Shown in pieces: positions 1 to 7,434 of a stretch of 46,436 nt of DNA. The DNA is from Williamwhitmania taraxaci. GTDB lineage: Bacteria; Bacteroidota; Bacteroidia; Bacteroidales; Williamwhitmaniaceae. The stretch covers positions 1-46,436 of the forward strand of contig NZ_FMYP01000031.1 of NCBI RefSeq assembly GCF_900096565.1. The letters are read 5' to 3'. Every line of letters starts with the position of its first letter. Positions within the stretch are counted from its first letter, which is position 1. The notes below the pieces were generated by a model. It was given only the letters and a program-made list of their open reading frames with translations. It was not told where the DNA came from and did not search any database. Position numbers and translations under genes: made by a program.

Positions 1-71
1 CAATGAGAAAAAACAAGATGAAAAAAACTCAAATTAATTCATAAATTTGGTCACGAAATCATCCTTTTTTT

Positions 72-114
72 GTGGCACAATATCACCGAAACAAGTGGCA
101 CAATATCACCGAAA
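72..114. repeat. Direct repeat pair, probable IS21-type element end
   Basis: Two identical 20-nt copies of GTGGCACAATATCACCGAAA lie at 72-91 and 95-114 (23-nt period). A short open frame with a lysine-rich end stops at 35-37 (TAA), about 35 nt before the first copy. IS21-family elements carry several short direct repeats inside their termini, just past the istB stop, so this could be the right end of such an element whose transposase lies left of the window. The assignment is inference; the outer boundary and any target duplication are not visible. Confidence 0.4.
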
Positions 115-136
115 TATCAAGCTAAACAGAAAGTTT

Positions 137-167
137 CTTGCATATTGAATCAAATCCATTATCTTTG
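137..167 (+). promoter_or_regulatory. Bacteroidota-type promoter of the Fic gene
   Basis: CTTG at 137-140 is followed after exactly 19 nt by TATCTTTG at 160-167, matching the Bacteroidota housekeeping promoter (TTTG-like -33, N19, TAnnTTTG -7). Transcription would begin near 174, about 28 nt before the Fic start and inside the palindrome at 165-190. Confidence 0.6.
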
Positions 168-190
168 ATACTATCATATGATACTATCAA
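165..190. promoter_or_regulatory. Palindromic operator overlapping the Fic transcription start
   Basis: The 11-nt unit TGATACTATCA occurs at 166-176 and 179-189. Each unit is an inverted repeat (TGATA, one base, TATCA), and the 26-nt block 165-190 is itself a near-perfect palindrome centred on CATATG. It overlaps the end of the -7 box and the expected start site, the classic position for a repressor operator. The adjacent Fic protein ends in a winged-helix-like region, so autorepression is a reasonable inference. Confidence 0.55.
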
Positions 191-201
191 AAAATGAATA
201 A

Positions 202-1158
202 ATGAAACCACCATACAAAATAACAGGAAAGATTTTAAAACTAGTAGCTTCTATTTCTGAGAAAATTGGAGAAGTTAACTCTGCACATTTGAGTAAGCCG
301 CCGACTGAATTAAGGAAGAAAAATAGGATTAAGACAATCCACTCCTCACTTGAAATTGAAGGCAATACCTTAACTATTGAACAAATTACGGCAATTGTTG
401 AAAACAAAAGGGTAATTGGACCGAAAAAAGACATATTGGAAGTTAAGAATGCAATTGCGGTTTATGATTATCTGGACAATTTGAATCCATATAATTTTGA
501 CTCATTCTGTGAAGCTCATGGAATATTAATGAAAGGACTAATTGAATCAGCAGGCAGACTTAGAACCAAATCGGTTGGAATTGTTAAAGGCTCTGAAGTT
601 ACACATATAGCTCCTCCAAGCGAAATGCTTAAGCCGCTAATGAATGACTTGTTTGAATATTTGAAAAATGGGGATGATTTAAATTTAACTAAAAGTTGTG
701 TATTTCATTATGAAATGGAATTTATTCATCCATTCATTGATGGAAACGGAAGAATGGGCAGATTATGGCAAACTCTAATTTTAAAAGACTCATATCCTGT
801 TTTTGAATATTTGCCGATTGAAACATTAATAAAAGAACGTCAAGAACAGTATTATGAATCACTTGGAAAATCTGACAATACAGGAGAATCAACTGTTTTT
901 ATAGAATTTATGCTTGAAATTATTCTTGAGTCTTTAGAAGAATTGTTAAGTATTCAGAATGTAAGCTTAACAAATATTGACAGGTTAAACCTTTTTAAAT
1001 CACTTGTAAAAAAAGACTATTTTACGCGGAAAGAATACCTAATGAGTTTTAGAGAAATTTCATCAGCAACTGCAAGTCGAGATTTGAAATTTGCTGTAGA
1101 AAATGGATTAATAGAAAAAATTGGGGACAAAAATACAGCAAGATATAGATATAAATAA
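202..1158 (+). CDS. Fic family protein with C-terminal winged-helix region
   Basis: A Fic-domain protein of 318 aa, expected to transfer AMP (or another nucleotide monophosphate) to target proteins. The signature HPFIDGNGR is at residues 176-184 with the catalytic His at 176. An N-terminal inhibitory-helix motif of the type S-x-x-x-E-G is at 49-54 (Glu53), so this is a self-inhibited enzyme with the inhibitory helix N-terminal to the Fic core. About residues 245-318 look like a winged helix, consistent with DNA binding at the palindromic operator just upstream. The ATG overlaps the stop of a three-codon reading frame beginning at 194. The gene is clearly more AT-rich than those downstream and sits beside a probable IS end, suggesting acquisition by transfer. 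Its target is unknown and no separate antitoxin is visible. Confidence 0.9.
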   Translation: MKPPYKITGKILKLVASISEKIGEVNSAHLSKPPTELRKKNRIKTIHSSLEIEGNTLTIEQITAIVENKRVIGPKKDILEVKNAIAVYDYLDNLNPYNFDSFCEAHGILMKGLIESAGRLRTKSVGIVKGSEVTHIAPPSEMLKPLMNDLFEYLKNGDDLNLTKSCVFHYEMEFIHPFIDGNGRMGRLWQTLILKDSYPVFEYLPIETLIKERQEQYYESLGKSDNTGESTVFIEFMLEIILESLEELLSIQNVSLTNIDRLNLFKSLVKKDYFTRKEYLMSFREISSATASRDLKFAVENGLIEKIGDKNTARYRYK

Positions 1159-1423
1159 TGCCTAATAAATAGGACTTTAAGCCGCACTTAGCGCCCAGCG
1201 ATAACCCCACGGCTCTTTACCGAAGCGATTGCCGCTCGGTTGAACTACATTCAGAGTTTAGTGTTCCTTTTATGGTTCTCCTCTTTACATAGTGTAATTT
1301 ATGCTTGCTATCTGGTGGTTTGCTGCGGGTTTCTTTGCTCTTGGCCGCATTGCCAAGCAGCCAGCAGTTGCCGAAAAATGAATGTGAGCCCATTGAATAA
1401 TACTGACTTAAAAGGATAAAAGC

Positions 1424-2158
1424 ATGAGTGACGTATTGAACAACCTTGCCCTAATTAAGAAACGGATATCAGCTGCTTGCGAAAAATCGGGACGAAATCC
1501 TCAAGAGGTAAAGTTGCTTTTGGCAACTAAAACTGTTTCGGCCGAAGGCATTAAAGTTGCGCTTGAAGCAGGCGAAACTTTGATAGGTGAAAACAAAGTT
1601 CAGGAACTCAAAGAAAAATTTGACGCACTGATACACACTCCGCACAAAAAGCATTTTATAGGGCATCTACAAACCAACAAAATAAAGGATATTTTAAAGT
1701 GCGATGTAACCTGTATTGAATCGCTCGACAGGTATGATTTGGCTGAAAAACTGCATCAACGCCTGATGTATGAGCAAAAGAAAATGGATGTATTTATTCA
1801 GGTAAATACATCGGCCGAAGAAAGCAAGTTTGGTGTTAGCCCTGAAGATGCAGTTGAGCTCGTAAAGCAGGTTTCGCAGCTAGAGTCTTTGCACATAAAA
1901 GGCTTGATGACTATTGGGCTTTTTAGTGCCGAAACTGAAAAAGTAAGACAATGCTTTAAACTCCTTAAAAAGCTGCAGCTCGAAATTATCCAGCAAAACA
2001 TTCCAAATGTCGAAATGAAAGAGCTTTCAATGGGCATGAGCAACGACCTTGAGGCAGCCATTGACGAAGGTGCTACAATTGTAAGAGTGGGCACAGCCAT
2101 TTTTGGCCAGCGGATGTACCCCGACAGCTACTATTGGAACGAAAATGAAACCAAGTAA
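1424..2158 (+). CDS. YggS/PROSC family pyridoxal-phosphate homeostasis protein
   Basis: A 244-aa protein of the YggS/PLPBP family, a single-domain alanine-racemase-fold TIM barrel that binds PLP and helps control free PLP and amino/keto-acid balance without a firmly known catalytic activity. Family motifs are present: the early LLATKTVS segment with the PLP lysine, GENKVQEL, HFIGHLQTNK, VNTSAEESKFG, and the late ELSMGMSNDLEAAIDEGATIVRVGTAIFG phosphate-binding stretch. Length is normal. The ATG follows an AAAGGATAAA stretch. It appears to be a single-gene unit: the preceding 265 nt hold no supported gene and the next gene runs the other way. Confidence 0.92.
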   Translation: MSDVLNNLALIKKRISAACEKSGRNPQEVKLLLATKTVSAEGIKVALEAGETLIGENKVQELKEKFDALIHTPHKKHFIGHLQTNKIKDILKCDVTCIESLDRYDLAEKLHQRLMYEQKKMDVFIQVNTSAEESKFGVSPEDAVELVKQVSQLESLHIKGLMTIGLFSAETEKVRQCFKLLKKLQLEIIQQNIPNVEMKELSMGMSNDLEAAIDEGATIVRVGTAIFGQRMYPDSYYWNENETK

Positions 2159-2284
2159 TTAACGCACACAGCCACGAATACCACCCGCCACAAGTATGCT
2201 ATTGCGCGGAATATCGCGCCTAGCCAAACCCCTTGGCTCATGAGCAAAGCGAATAGATCCAACTCGCTTTGGTTTTTAATCAAA

Positions 2285-2338
2285 GTCTTCGGTCTTCGGA
2301 CTTCCGTCTTCGGACTCCCGACTTCCTATCTACTTCCC
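2285..2338. repeat. Low-complexity CTTCGG/CTTCCG repeat at the hydE 3' end
   Basis: A pyrimidine-rich run built from degenerate copies of GTCTTCGG and GACTTCC overlaps the last codons of the minus-strand hydE gene, whose stop is at 2330-2332. It resembles a decayed microsatellite. The gap 2159-2329 otherwise holds only a short hairpin (GCGCG at 2204-2208 with CGCGC at 2215-2219). Confidence 0.4.
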
Positions 2339-3397
2339 AAAATGCTTCGAATCGCCCCACTCGCCGTAGCCCACCTCGTGGCCGGCAATGTGTACGCGTG
2401 CTTCAAGACAGTTCTTGCAGTCCTCCGCAGCATCGTCGGTGCAGGGCTTATTCTCGTACAGCTTGTAGTCGTCGCGGTACTTGCCGGGGGTAATGTTGGG
2501 CATTAGAATGTTGGCGCCAACCTTAATGGCCTTCTCGCGCCCCAGCGGATCGATGGCCTGCATGGCCGTTGCTGCCACCATGTTTATATCGGGCATCATC
2601 AGCCTAAGAATGGCAATCATCTTCAGGGTAAGCGTAAAGCGCTCTTCCTTTGGCAATAGTAAGTTGGAGTATTTATAGAGTGGTGTATCATGGTGTTCCA
2701 CAAAGGGACCCATGCCTACCATGTGTACATCCATATCCTTCATAAATAGCAGGTCGTCGGCAAGGTCATCGAGGGTTTGGAAAGGAAGCCCAACCATTAC
2801 CCCGGTTCCTGTTTGGTAGCCAATTCTCTTGAGCGCTCTCAGGCACTCTAACCGCTCCTCGTAGGAGTGGTCGCCCGGATGGTATTTGTAGTATAGGGCT
2901 GGGTTCGAAACTTCTATTCGAAGGAGGTAGCGGTGTGCTCCGGCATCGAACCACTCTTGGTAGGTGGCCTCGTCCTGCTCGCCAAGGGAGATGGTAACCC
3001 CCAACTCGCCGTTCGACATCTCTTTTATCTTTTTCAGCAGGTTGGTTATGCGCTTTGTAAAGGCAGGACTCCTTAGCTCGCCCGATTGCAGTGCAATGCT
3101 GCCATACTTGTTGTCCCACGCAAACTTCGATACCTCCAGCACCTCCTCGTCGGTAATATTGTAGCGATGAACGTTCTCGTTGCTGTTTCTGATTCCGCAG
3201 TAGAGGCAATCCTTGGAGCAGACATTGGACAACTCTATGAGTCCACGGTAGTAAACCTTGTTTCCAATGGTGGCTAGCTTCACGGCCGAAGACTTTTCGA
3301 AGAGGGCTGTTTTTTCAGGTCCTTCTAGCGAAAGGAGGTAAATAATTTCCTCCTTGGTAAACTCATTTTTGGAAAGTATCTCGTTCAATTGAATCAT
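2330..3397 (-). CDS. hydE: [FeFe]-hydrogenase H-cluster maturase HydE (radical SAM)
   Basis: A 355-aa radical SAM enzyme that acts with HydF and HydG to build the 2Fe subcluster of [FeFe]-hydrogenase. The SAM [4Fe-4S] ligands form CxxxCxxC at Cys60, Cys64 and Cys67 within an ELSNVCSKDCLYCGIR context typical of HydE. A second C-x7-C-x2-C group at Cys319, Cys327 and Cys330 matches the accessory cluster site described for Thermotoga HydE, separating it from biotin synthase and PylB relatives. Hydrogenase, hydF and hydG are not in this window. It is divergent from the ADP-forming CoA ligase across about 165 nt, with a -7 box at 3420-3427. Its 3' end runs into a low-complexity repeat. Confidence 0.9.
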   Translation of the reverse strand: MIQLNEILSKNEFTKEEIIYLLSLEGPEKTALFEKSSAVKLATIGNKVYYRGLIELSNVCSKDCLYCGIRNSNENVHRYNITDEEVLEVSKFAWDNKYGSIALQSGELRSPAFTKRITNLLKKIKEMSNGELGVTISLGEQDEATYQEWFDAGAHRYLLRIEVSNPALYYKYHPGDHSYEERLECLRALKRIGYQTGTGVMVGLPFQTLDDLADDLLFMKDMDVHMVGMGPFVEHHDTPLYKYSNLLLPKEERFTLTLKMIAILRLMMPDINMVAATAMQAIDPLGREKAIKVGANILMPNITPGKYRDDYKLYENKPCTDDAAEDCKNCLEARVHIAGHEVGYGEWGDSKHFGK

Positions 3398-3419
3398 AGT
3401 AGCGAAGTCGTTGAGGGAG

Positions 3420-3427
3420 CAAAGATA
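3420..3427 (-). promoter_or_regulatory. Candidate -7 box of hydE
   Basis: On the minus strand this reads TATCTTTG, a full match to TAnnTTTG, 23 nt before the hydE start codon. No TTTG-like element sits 19 nt upstream, so only half of the promoter is supported. Confidence 0.4.
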
Positions 3428-3499
3428 ATAAACAATGAAATTTTAACTGTCGTATTTGTTACACTCTAAAGCTTATTTTCTATTTTACAGCATAAATCG

Positions 3500-3530
3500 T
3501 TTGCGTAAAGGGTGTATTGGCATATATTTG
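3500..3530 (+). promoter_or_regulatory. Consensus promoter of the ADP-forming CoA ligase
   Basis: TTTG at 3500-3503, exactly 19 nt, then TATATTTG at 3523-3530: a perfect match to the Bacteroidota consensus. Transcription should begin near 3537, which excludes the longer reading frame opening at 3456 and supports the ATG at 3564. Confidence 0.75.
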
Positions 3531-3563
3531 CAATCAGAAAGAAATAAAAACTATCAACACGAT

Positions 3564-5621
3564 ATGGTAAATAAGCAATTACTCGATCCCCAAAGCATTG
3601 TTGTGGTAGGAGGATCAGATGATATACAAAAACCGGGCGGGAAAGTTCTGAAAAATCTAATTGATTGTGGCTATAAAGGCAAAATATTTGTCGTTAATCC
3701 AAAATTAGATGAGGTTCAGGGTGTAAAGGCATACCGGGATGTGAGTGAATTGCCTCAGGTTGATTTGGCAATTATGGCTATTGCCGCCAAATTTTGTCCC
3801 GCTACCGTTGAAACATTAACCAAGGAGAAGAATACCCGCGCATTTATTATCCTCTCTGCCGGATTTCACGAGGAGAGCGAGGCGGGCGGAAAACTGGAGC
3901 AACAAATTGTGGATAGCATCAATGCAGTGAACGGTTGCCTTATTGGCCCAAACTGTATTGGTATGATGAACGCCAACTATGCCGGTGTTTTCACCACTCC
4001 AATTCCTACGTTCGATCCTAAGGGCATCGACTTTATTAGCGGCTCTGGTGCCACTGCCGTGTTTATTATGGAGGCAGGAATTCCTAAGGGCTTAACATTT
4101 AATAGCGTTTACTCCGTAGGTAATAGCGCTCAAATGGGTGTGGAGGATGTGCTCAAGTATCTCGATGAGACTTACGATCCCAAGACCAGTTCGCCCATAA
4201 AGTTGCTCTATGTAGAGAGTGTAAATAAGCCCGACTTGCTGTTGAAGCATGCTTCCTCGCTCATTCGGAAGGGATGCAAGATTGCAGCTATTAAGTCGGG
4301 TAGTTCGGCTGCAGGCAGTCGTGCCGCCTCCTCGCATACGGGTGCTATGGCAAGTCCCGATGTTGCTGTAGAGGCACTGTTCCGCAAAGCGGGTATTGTG
4401 CGCTGCGGTGGACGAGAGGAGCTGGCTACCGTGGCCTCCATCTTTATGCACCCTGAGCTAAAGGGCAAGAACATTGCTATTATTACCCATGCCGGCGGAC
4501 CGGCAGTTATGCTTACCGATGCCCTTTCCAACAACGGACTCGATGTTCCCCATATTGAGGGACCAAAGGCAAGCGCATTACTCGAAAAGTTGTTTGCCGG
4601 ATCGTCGGTAGCCAACCCAATTGACTTCCTTGCAACCGGAACGGCCGAGCATTTGGGCCTTATTATCGACGCCTGCGAAAACGATTTTGATAACGTAGAT
4701 GCCATGGCGGTTATCTTTGGTAGCCCTGGTCTTTGCCCAGTTTACGATGTGTACGACTTGCTGCACGAGAAAATGAAATCGTGCAAGAAACCCATATATC
4801 CAATTCTTCCATCAGTAATTAACGTTAAGGACGAAATTGCCCACTTCCTCGCAAAGGGACGGGTAAACTTCCCCGACGAGGTGGTTTTTGGTAATGCCTT
4901 AGCTAAGGTTTACCATACCCCTAAGCCAATGCCTGAAGTGGCAGAGCTGCCAACGGTTGATGTAAAGGCAATACGGAAAGTGATCGATGGCGTTGATAAT
5001 GGATACCTATCGCCTGAAGCAGTTCAGGAACTACTTGATGCCGCCGGAATTACTAGGGCCGGGGAGGCTGTGGTTACTTCGCGTGAGGAGGCCGTAAAGG
5101 CAGCCGGAAAGTTGGGCTACCCTGTAGTAATGAAGGTGGTTGGACCAGTTCACAAGAGCGATGTTGGTGGCGTTGTGCTCAACGTAAGGGATGCCGAGAC
5201 AGCAGCCCGTGAGTTCGATCGCATGATTACCATTAAGGATACTACTGCTATTCTTCTTCAGCCTATGCTCTCGGGTGTTGAGCTGTTTGTGGGAGCAAAG
5301 CGTGAGGACAAGTTTGGACACTTAGTTCTATGCGGACTTGGTGGTATCTTTATTGAGGTGTTGCACGACGTTAAGGCAGGCATTGCACCAATATCGGTAG
5401 CTGAAGCTTCAACCTTTATTAAGAGCCTTAAGAGTTATAAGATTCTGGAAGGCGTTCGTGGACAAGAGCCTGTAAACCAAGAGCTGTTTGCTGAGATGGT
5501 GTCGAGAGTTTCGGCATTGGTTACAGTGGCTCCCGAGATTTTCGAGATGGACTTAAATCCATTGCTCGGCCGTAAGGATAGGGTAGTGGCTGTAGATGCT
5601 CGTATTCGGATTGAAAAATAA
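3564..5621 (+). CDS. ADP-forming acetate/acyl-CoA synthetase, fused alpha-beta
   Basis: A 685-aa NDP-forming acyl-CoA synthetase that converts acyl-CoA, ADP and phosphate to the free acid, CoA and ATP, giving substrate-level ATP in fermenting organisms. Order: CoA-binding Rossmann domain (about 5-130, with VVVGGSDD), two succinyl-CoA-ligase-like domains, then an ATP-grasp domain (about 470-685). The phosphorylated histidine of the alpha part is visible in ASSHTGAMAS at His258. The frame is open from 3456, but the consensus promoter at 3500-3530 places the start at 3564. Substrate range (acetate, branched or aryl acids from amino acids) cannot be read from sequence. The ferredoxin-dependent 2-oxoacid oxidoreductase at 13558-15996 could supply its acyl-CoA. 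Confidence 0.9.
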   Translation: MVNKQLLDPQSIVVVGGSDDIQKPGGKVLKNLIDCGYKGKIFVVNPKLDEVQGVKAYRDVSELPQVDLAIMAIAAKFCPATVETLTKEKNTRAFIILSAGFHEESEAGGKLEQQIVDSINAVNGCLIGPNCIGMMNANYAGVFTTPIPTFDPKGIDFISGSGATAVFIMEAGIPKGLTFNSVYSVGNSAQMGVEDVLKYLDETYDPKTSSPIKLLYVESVNKPDLLLKHASSLIRKGCKIAAIKSGSSAAGSRAASSHTGAMASPDVAVEALFRKAGIVRCGGREELATVASIFMHPELKGKNIAIITHAGGPAVMLTDALSNNGLDVPHIEGPKASALLEKLFAGSSVANPIDFLATGTAEHLGLIIDACENDFDNVDAMAVIFGSPGLCPVYDVYDLLHEKMKSCKKPIYPILPSVINVKDEIAHFLAKGRVNFPDEVVFGNALAKVYHTPKPMPEVAELPTVDVKAIRKVIDGVDNGYLSPEAVQELLDAAGITRAGEAVVTSREEAVKAAGKLGYPVVMKVVGPVHKSDVGGVVLNVRDAETAAREFDRMITIKDTTAILLQPMLSGVELFVGAKREDKFGHLVLCGLGGIFIEVLHDVKAGIAPISVAEASTFIKSLKSYKILEGVRGQEPVNQELFAEMVSRVSALVTVAPEIFEMDLNPLLGRKDRVVAVDARIRIEK

Positions 5622-5627
5622 AGATGT

Positions 5628-5780
5628 ATGAGTTTAAAGGAGAAGTATCAGGCATTGACGCCTACGGAAAAGAGTTTTATTTGGATTATCGTTGTTTTGG
5701 CTATTCTTGTAGCCTTGCGATGGGAGTACATCTCGGAACGAGTTATAGCCGGATTTAATTTCTTTTTTAATAGAAAGTAG
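5628..5780 (+). CDS. Small single-pass membrane protein (50 aa)
   Basis: A 50-codon reading frame starts 6 nt after the stop of the CoA ligase. The product has a charged N-terminus (MSLKEKYQALTPTEKSF), one hydrophobic helix of about 18 residues (IWIIVVLAILVALRW) and a basic C-terminus ending FNRK. Tight spacing suggests co-transcription with the ligase. I do not recognise the family; the evidence is the clean membrane-protein layout and operon position. The next gene is more than 340 nt away beyond a repeat block. Confidence 0.55.
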   Translation: MSLKEKYQALTPTEKSFIWIIVVLAILVALRWEYISERVIAGFNFFFNRK

Positions 5781-5800
5781 GCTGTAGTGGTTTTGTTTTT

Positions 5801-6115
5801 AACCACAGAGAACACAGAGGAAAGAACAGAGAAGCACAAAGAAAACATTAGATACTCATTCTTCTAACTTCTTTGACTTCTTTTACTCCTTTTACTCCTT
5901 TGACTTCTCCTTTTAACCACAGAAGGCGCAGAGAAAACATTAGATACTCATTCTTCTAACTTCTTTTACTTCTTTTACTTCTTTTACTTCTTTTACTTCT
6001 TCTTTTAACCACAGAGAACACAGAGGAAAATTACACAAAACGCGCAGAGAAAACATTAGATAGTCATTCTTCTAACTTCTTTTACTCCTTTGACTTCTTC
6101 TTTTAACTTTTAACG
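5801..6115. repeat. Three-copy intergenic repeat with 9-bp microsatellite
   Basis: Three tandem copies begin AACCACAGA at 5801, 5915 and 6007 (periods 114 and 92 nt). Each continues through a CAGAG-rich stretch, then GAAAACATTAGATA and TCATTCTTCTAACTTC, and ends in a variable run of ACTTCTTTT/ACTCCTTTT units. The middle copy has the longest pure run. The block fills almost the whole gap before the Mpv17-like gene and shows no coding potential. Copies differ mainly in the number of 9-nt units, as expected from slippage. Confidence 0.85.
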
Positions 6116-6123
6116 TTTCAACA

Positions 6124-6816
6124 ATGAAAAAATCAGATTTATACGTTCTATTGGGAGTAATCCTTTTTTTTCTCCCCTTCTTTCTTTCCGATGCGGTTTA
6201 CGGTTTCTACGAAACATTCAACAAGGAGCATGCACTTGTAACCAGCTTCATTAAATTTGCATTGCTGGCTACTTTTGGCGAAGCCATTGGCTTACGATTA
6301 CGTGAAGGTGTTTACAACAAGCAGGGCTTTGGCCTTATTCCTCGTGCAATTGTATGGGGATTTCTAGGACTCACTATCTACATGTCCTTTATAATCTTTT
6401 CGAAGGGTATGCCAGAATTTCTTGCAGCCGTTGGGCTAACCGATGCTCCTGCAATTATGAAGGGCGATCTCTCATGGGCAAAACTTCTTGTGGCATTCTC
6501 CATATCTGCGGCTATGAATACCATTTATGCTCCGGTTATGATGACCCTGCACAAGATTACAGATATTCACATTGTTCAGCATGGTGGTAAGGTTGGGGGA
6601 CTTTTTCGTCCAATACACTTTGGTAAAATAATGTCGGGAATGAACTGGGATGTTCAGTGGAATTTTGTTTTTAAGAAAACAATTCCCTTCTTTTGGATAC
6701 CTGCACATACTATCACATTCCTTCTCCCTGCTGAGATGCGCGTGCTGTTTGCAGCCCTCCTCGGAATTGCATTGGGTGTGCTTCTCTCGCTGGCAAGCCT
6801 AAAGAGTGGAAAATAG
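6124..6816 (+). CDS. Mpv17/PMP22-like integral membrane protein
   Basis: A 230-aa membrane protein with hydrophobic segments near residues 7-26, 42-58, 75-95, 118-142 and 185-227. The C-terminal part (WNFVFKKTIPFFWIPAHTITFLLP followed by RVLFAALLGIALGVLLSL) resembles the Mpv17/PMP22 signature of W-x(n)-K-TIPFFW-P-x-HT-FLLP and RVL-AA-LGI. No biochemical role is established for bacterial members. The start follows the repeat block directly and no clear promoter is seen there. The gene ends 28 nt before the flavodoxin start, and the flavodoxin -7 box lies over this gap. Confidence 0.6.
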   Translation: MKKSDLYVLLGVILFFLPFFLSDAVYGFYETFNKEHALVTSFIKFALLATFGEAIGLRLREGVYNKQGFGLIPRAIVWGFLGLTIYMSFIIFSKGMPEFLAAVGLTDAPAIMKGDLSWAKLLVAFSISAAMNTIYAPVMMTLHKITDIHIVQHGGKVGGLFRPIHFGKIMSGMNWDVQWNFVFKKTIPFFWIPAHTITFLLPAEMRVLFAALLGIALGVLLSLASLKSGK

Positions 6817-6819
6817 TTG

Positions 6820-6827
6820 TATATTTG
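6820..6827 (+). promoter_or_regulatory. Candidate -7 box of the flavodoxin gene
   Basis: TATATTTG, a full TAnnTTTG match, lies 17 nt before the flavodoxin ATG at 6845. The -33 position lacks TTTG. Transcription would start around 6834 with a very short leader, arguing against the upstream in-frame start at 6806. Confidence 0.4.
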
Positions 6828-6844
6828 TAGCAAAGAGAATTATT

Positions 6845-7366
6845 ATGAATAAAGTAGGTATATTTTATGGACCCGTGGGTGGTAGCACCGAGCGAGTAGC
6901 CAAGAGAATCGCCAAAGAATTTGGTGAGGAAAACGTAGAGTTGATCCCTGTGCACGATGCAACTGCAGCAGATGTGGAGCGCTTTCAGAACATAATATTT
7001 GGTTGCTCTACCATAGGAAAGGCAACATGGCAAGCCGATGCAGTAAAGAAGGATTGGAATCAATTTCGTTCCGAGTTGGCAAATGTTAAGGTTGAAGGTA
7101 AGACTTTTGCCCTTTTTGGGTTGGGCGATCATTTAACCTACCCTTTCCACTTTGTGAATGCCATGGGTGAGGTTGCTACCGGTCTGCTGGAGAAAAATGC
7201 TAAGATTGTAGGTCGATGCTCGGTTAAGGAGTATGAGTTCAAGGAGTCGATAGCCGTTATTGACGGTGAGTTTATCGGTCTTCCTATTGATGAGGATTTT
7301 GAAGCAGAAAAAACCGAATCGCGTGTTAAAAATTGGGTTGTTCGCCTAAAGAATAAGTTTGCCTAA
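6845..7366 (+). CDS. Flavodoxin
   Basis: A 173-aa long-chain-type flavodoxin, a soluble FMN electron carrier that can replace ferredoxin under iron limitation. The FMN-phosphate loop is near the N-terminus (YGPVGGSTERVAKRI, residues 7-21), with a somewhat unusual GPVGGST where many members have TGxTGNT. The middle contains FGCSTIGKATWQAD and ALFGLGDHLTYPFHF, corresponding to the loops that sandwich the isoalloxazine ring. The frame is open from 6806, but the start at 6845 fits both the -7 box and the family N-terminus. A strong terminator follows at 7388-7413. In this genome it could serve the ferredoxin-linked oxidoreductase system. Confidence 0.88.
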   Translation: MNKVGIFYGPVGGSTERVAKRIAKEFGEENVELIPVHDATAADVERFQNIIFGCSTIGKATWQADAVKKDWNQFRSELANVKVEGKTFALFGLGDHLTYPFHFVNAMGEVATGLLEKNAKIVGRCSVKEYEFKESIAVIDGEFIGLPIDEDFEAEKTESRVKNWVVRLKNKFA

Positions 7367-7387
7367 GCATTCTTAATGATATATTGA

Positions 7388-7420
7388 AAAGGCCAACCGC
7401 AAGGTTGGCCTTTCTTGTTT
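7388..7420 (+). terminator. Intrinsic terminator after flavodoxin
   Basis: An 11-bp perfect stem (7388-7398 with 7403-7413) with a GCAA tetraloop is followed by TTTCTTGTTTT. It separates flavodoxin from the convergent acyl-ACP thioesterase and could act in both directions. Confidence 0.85.
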
Positions 7421-7434
7421 TATCGTTGATGAGT

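Noticed and set aside
1180-1400. Possible integron attC-like or tRNA-like folding after the Fic gene
   Set aside because: No paired core-site sequences and no tRNA arms with a TTCGA-type loop could be traced.
2766-3209. 147-codon frame overlapping hydE in another frame
   Set aside because: A shadow of hydE, whose two cysteine cluster motifs fix the true frame.
3519-3532. TGGCATATATTTGC resembling a sigma-54 -24/-12 promoter
   Set aside because: The GG-to-GC spacing is one base short of the strict sigma-54 requirement, and the site coincides with a perfect Bacteroidota TTTG-N19-TAnnTTTG promoter.
4208-4705. 165-codon antisense frame in the CoA ligase
   Set aside because: Shadow of a clearly recognised gene; composition follows the sense codons and there is no independent signal.
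6806-6844. N-terminal extension of flavodoxin
   Set aside because: It would overlap the -7 box, and flavodoxins begin directly with the beta strand before the FMN loop.
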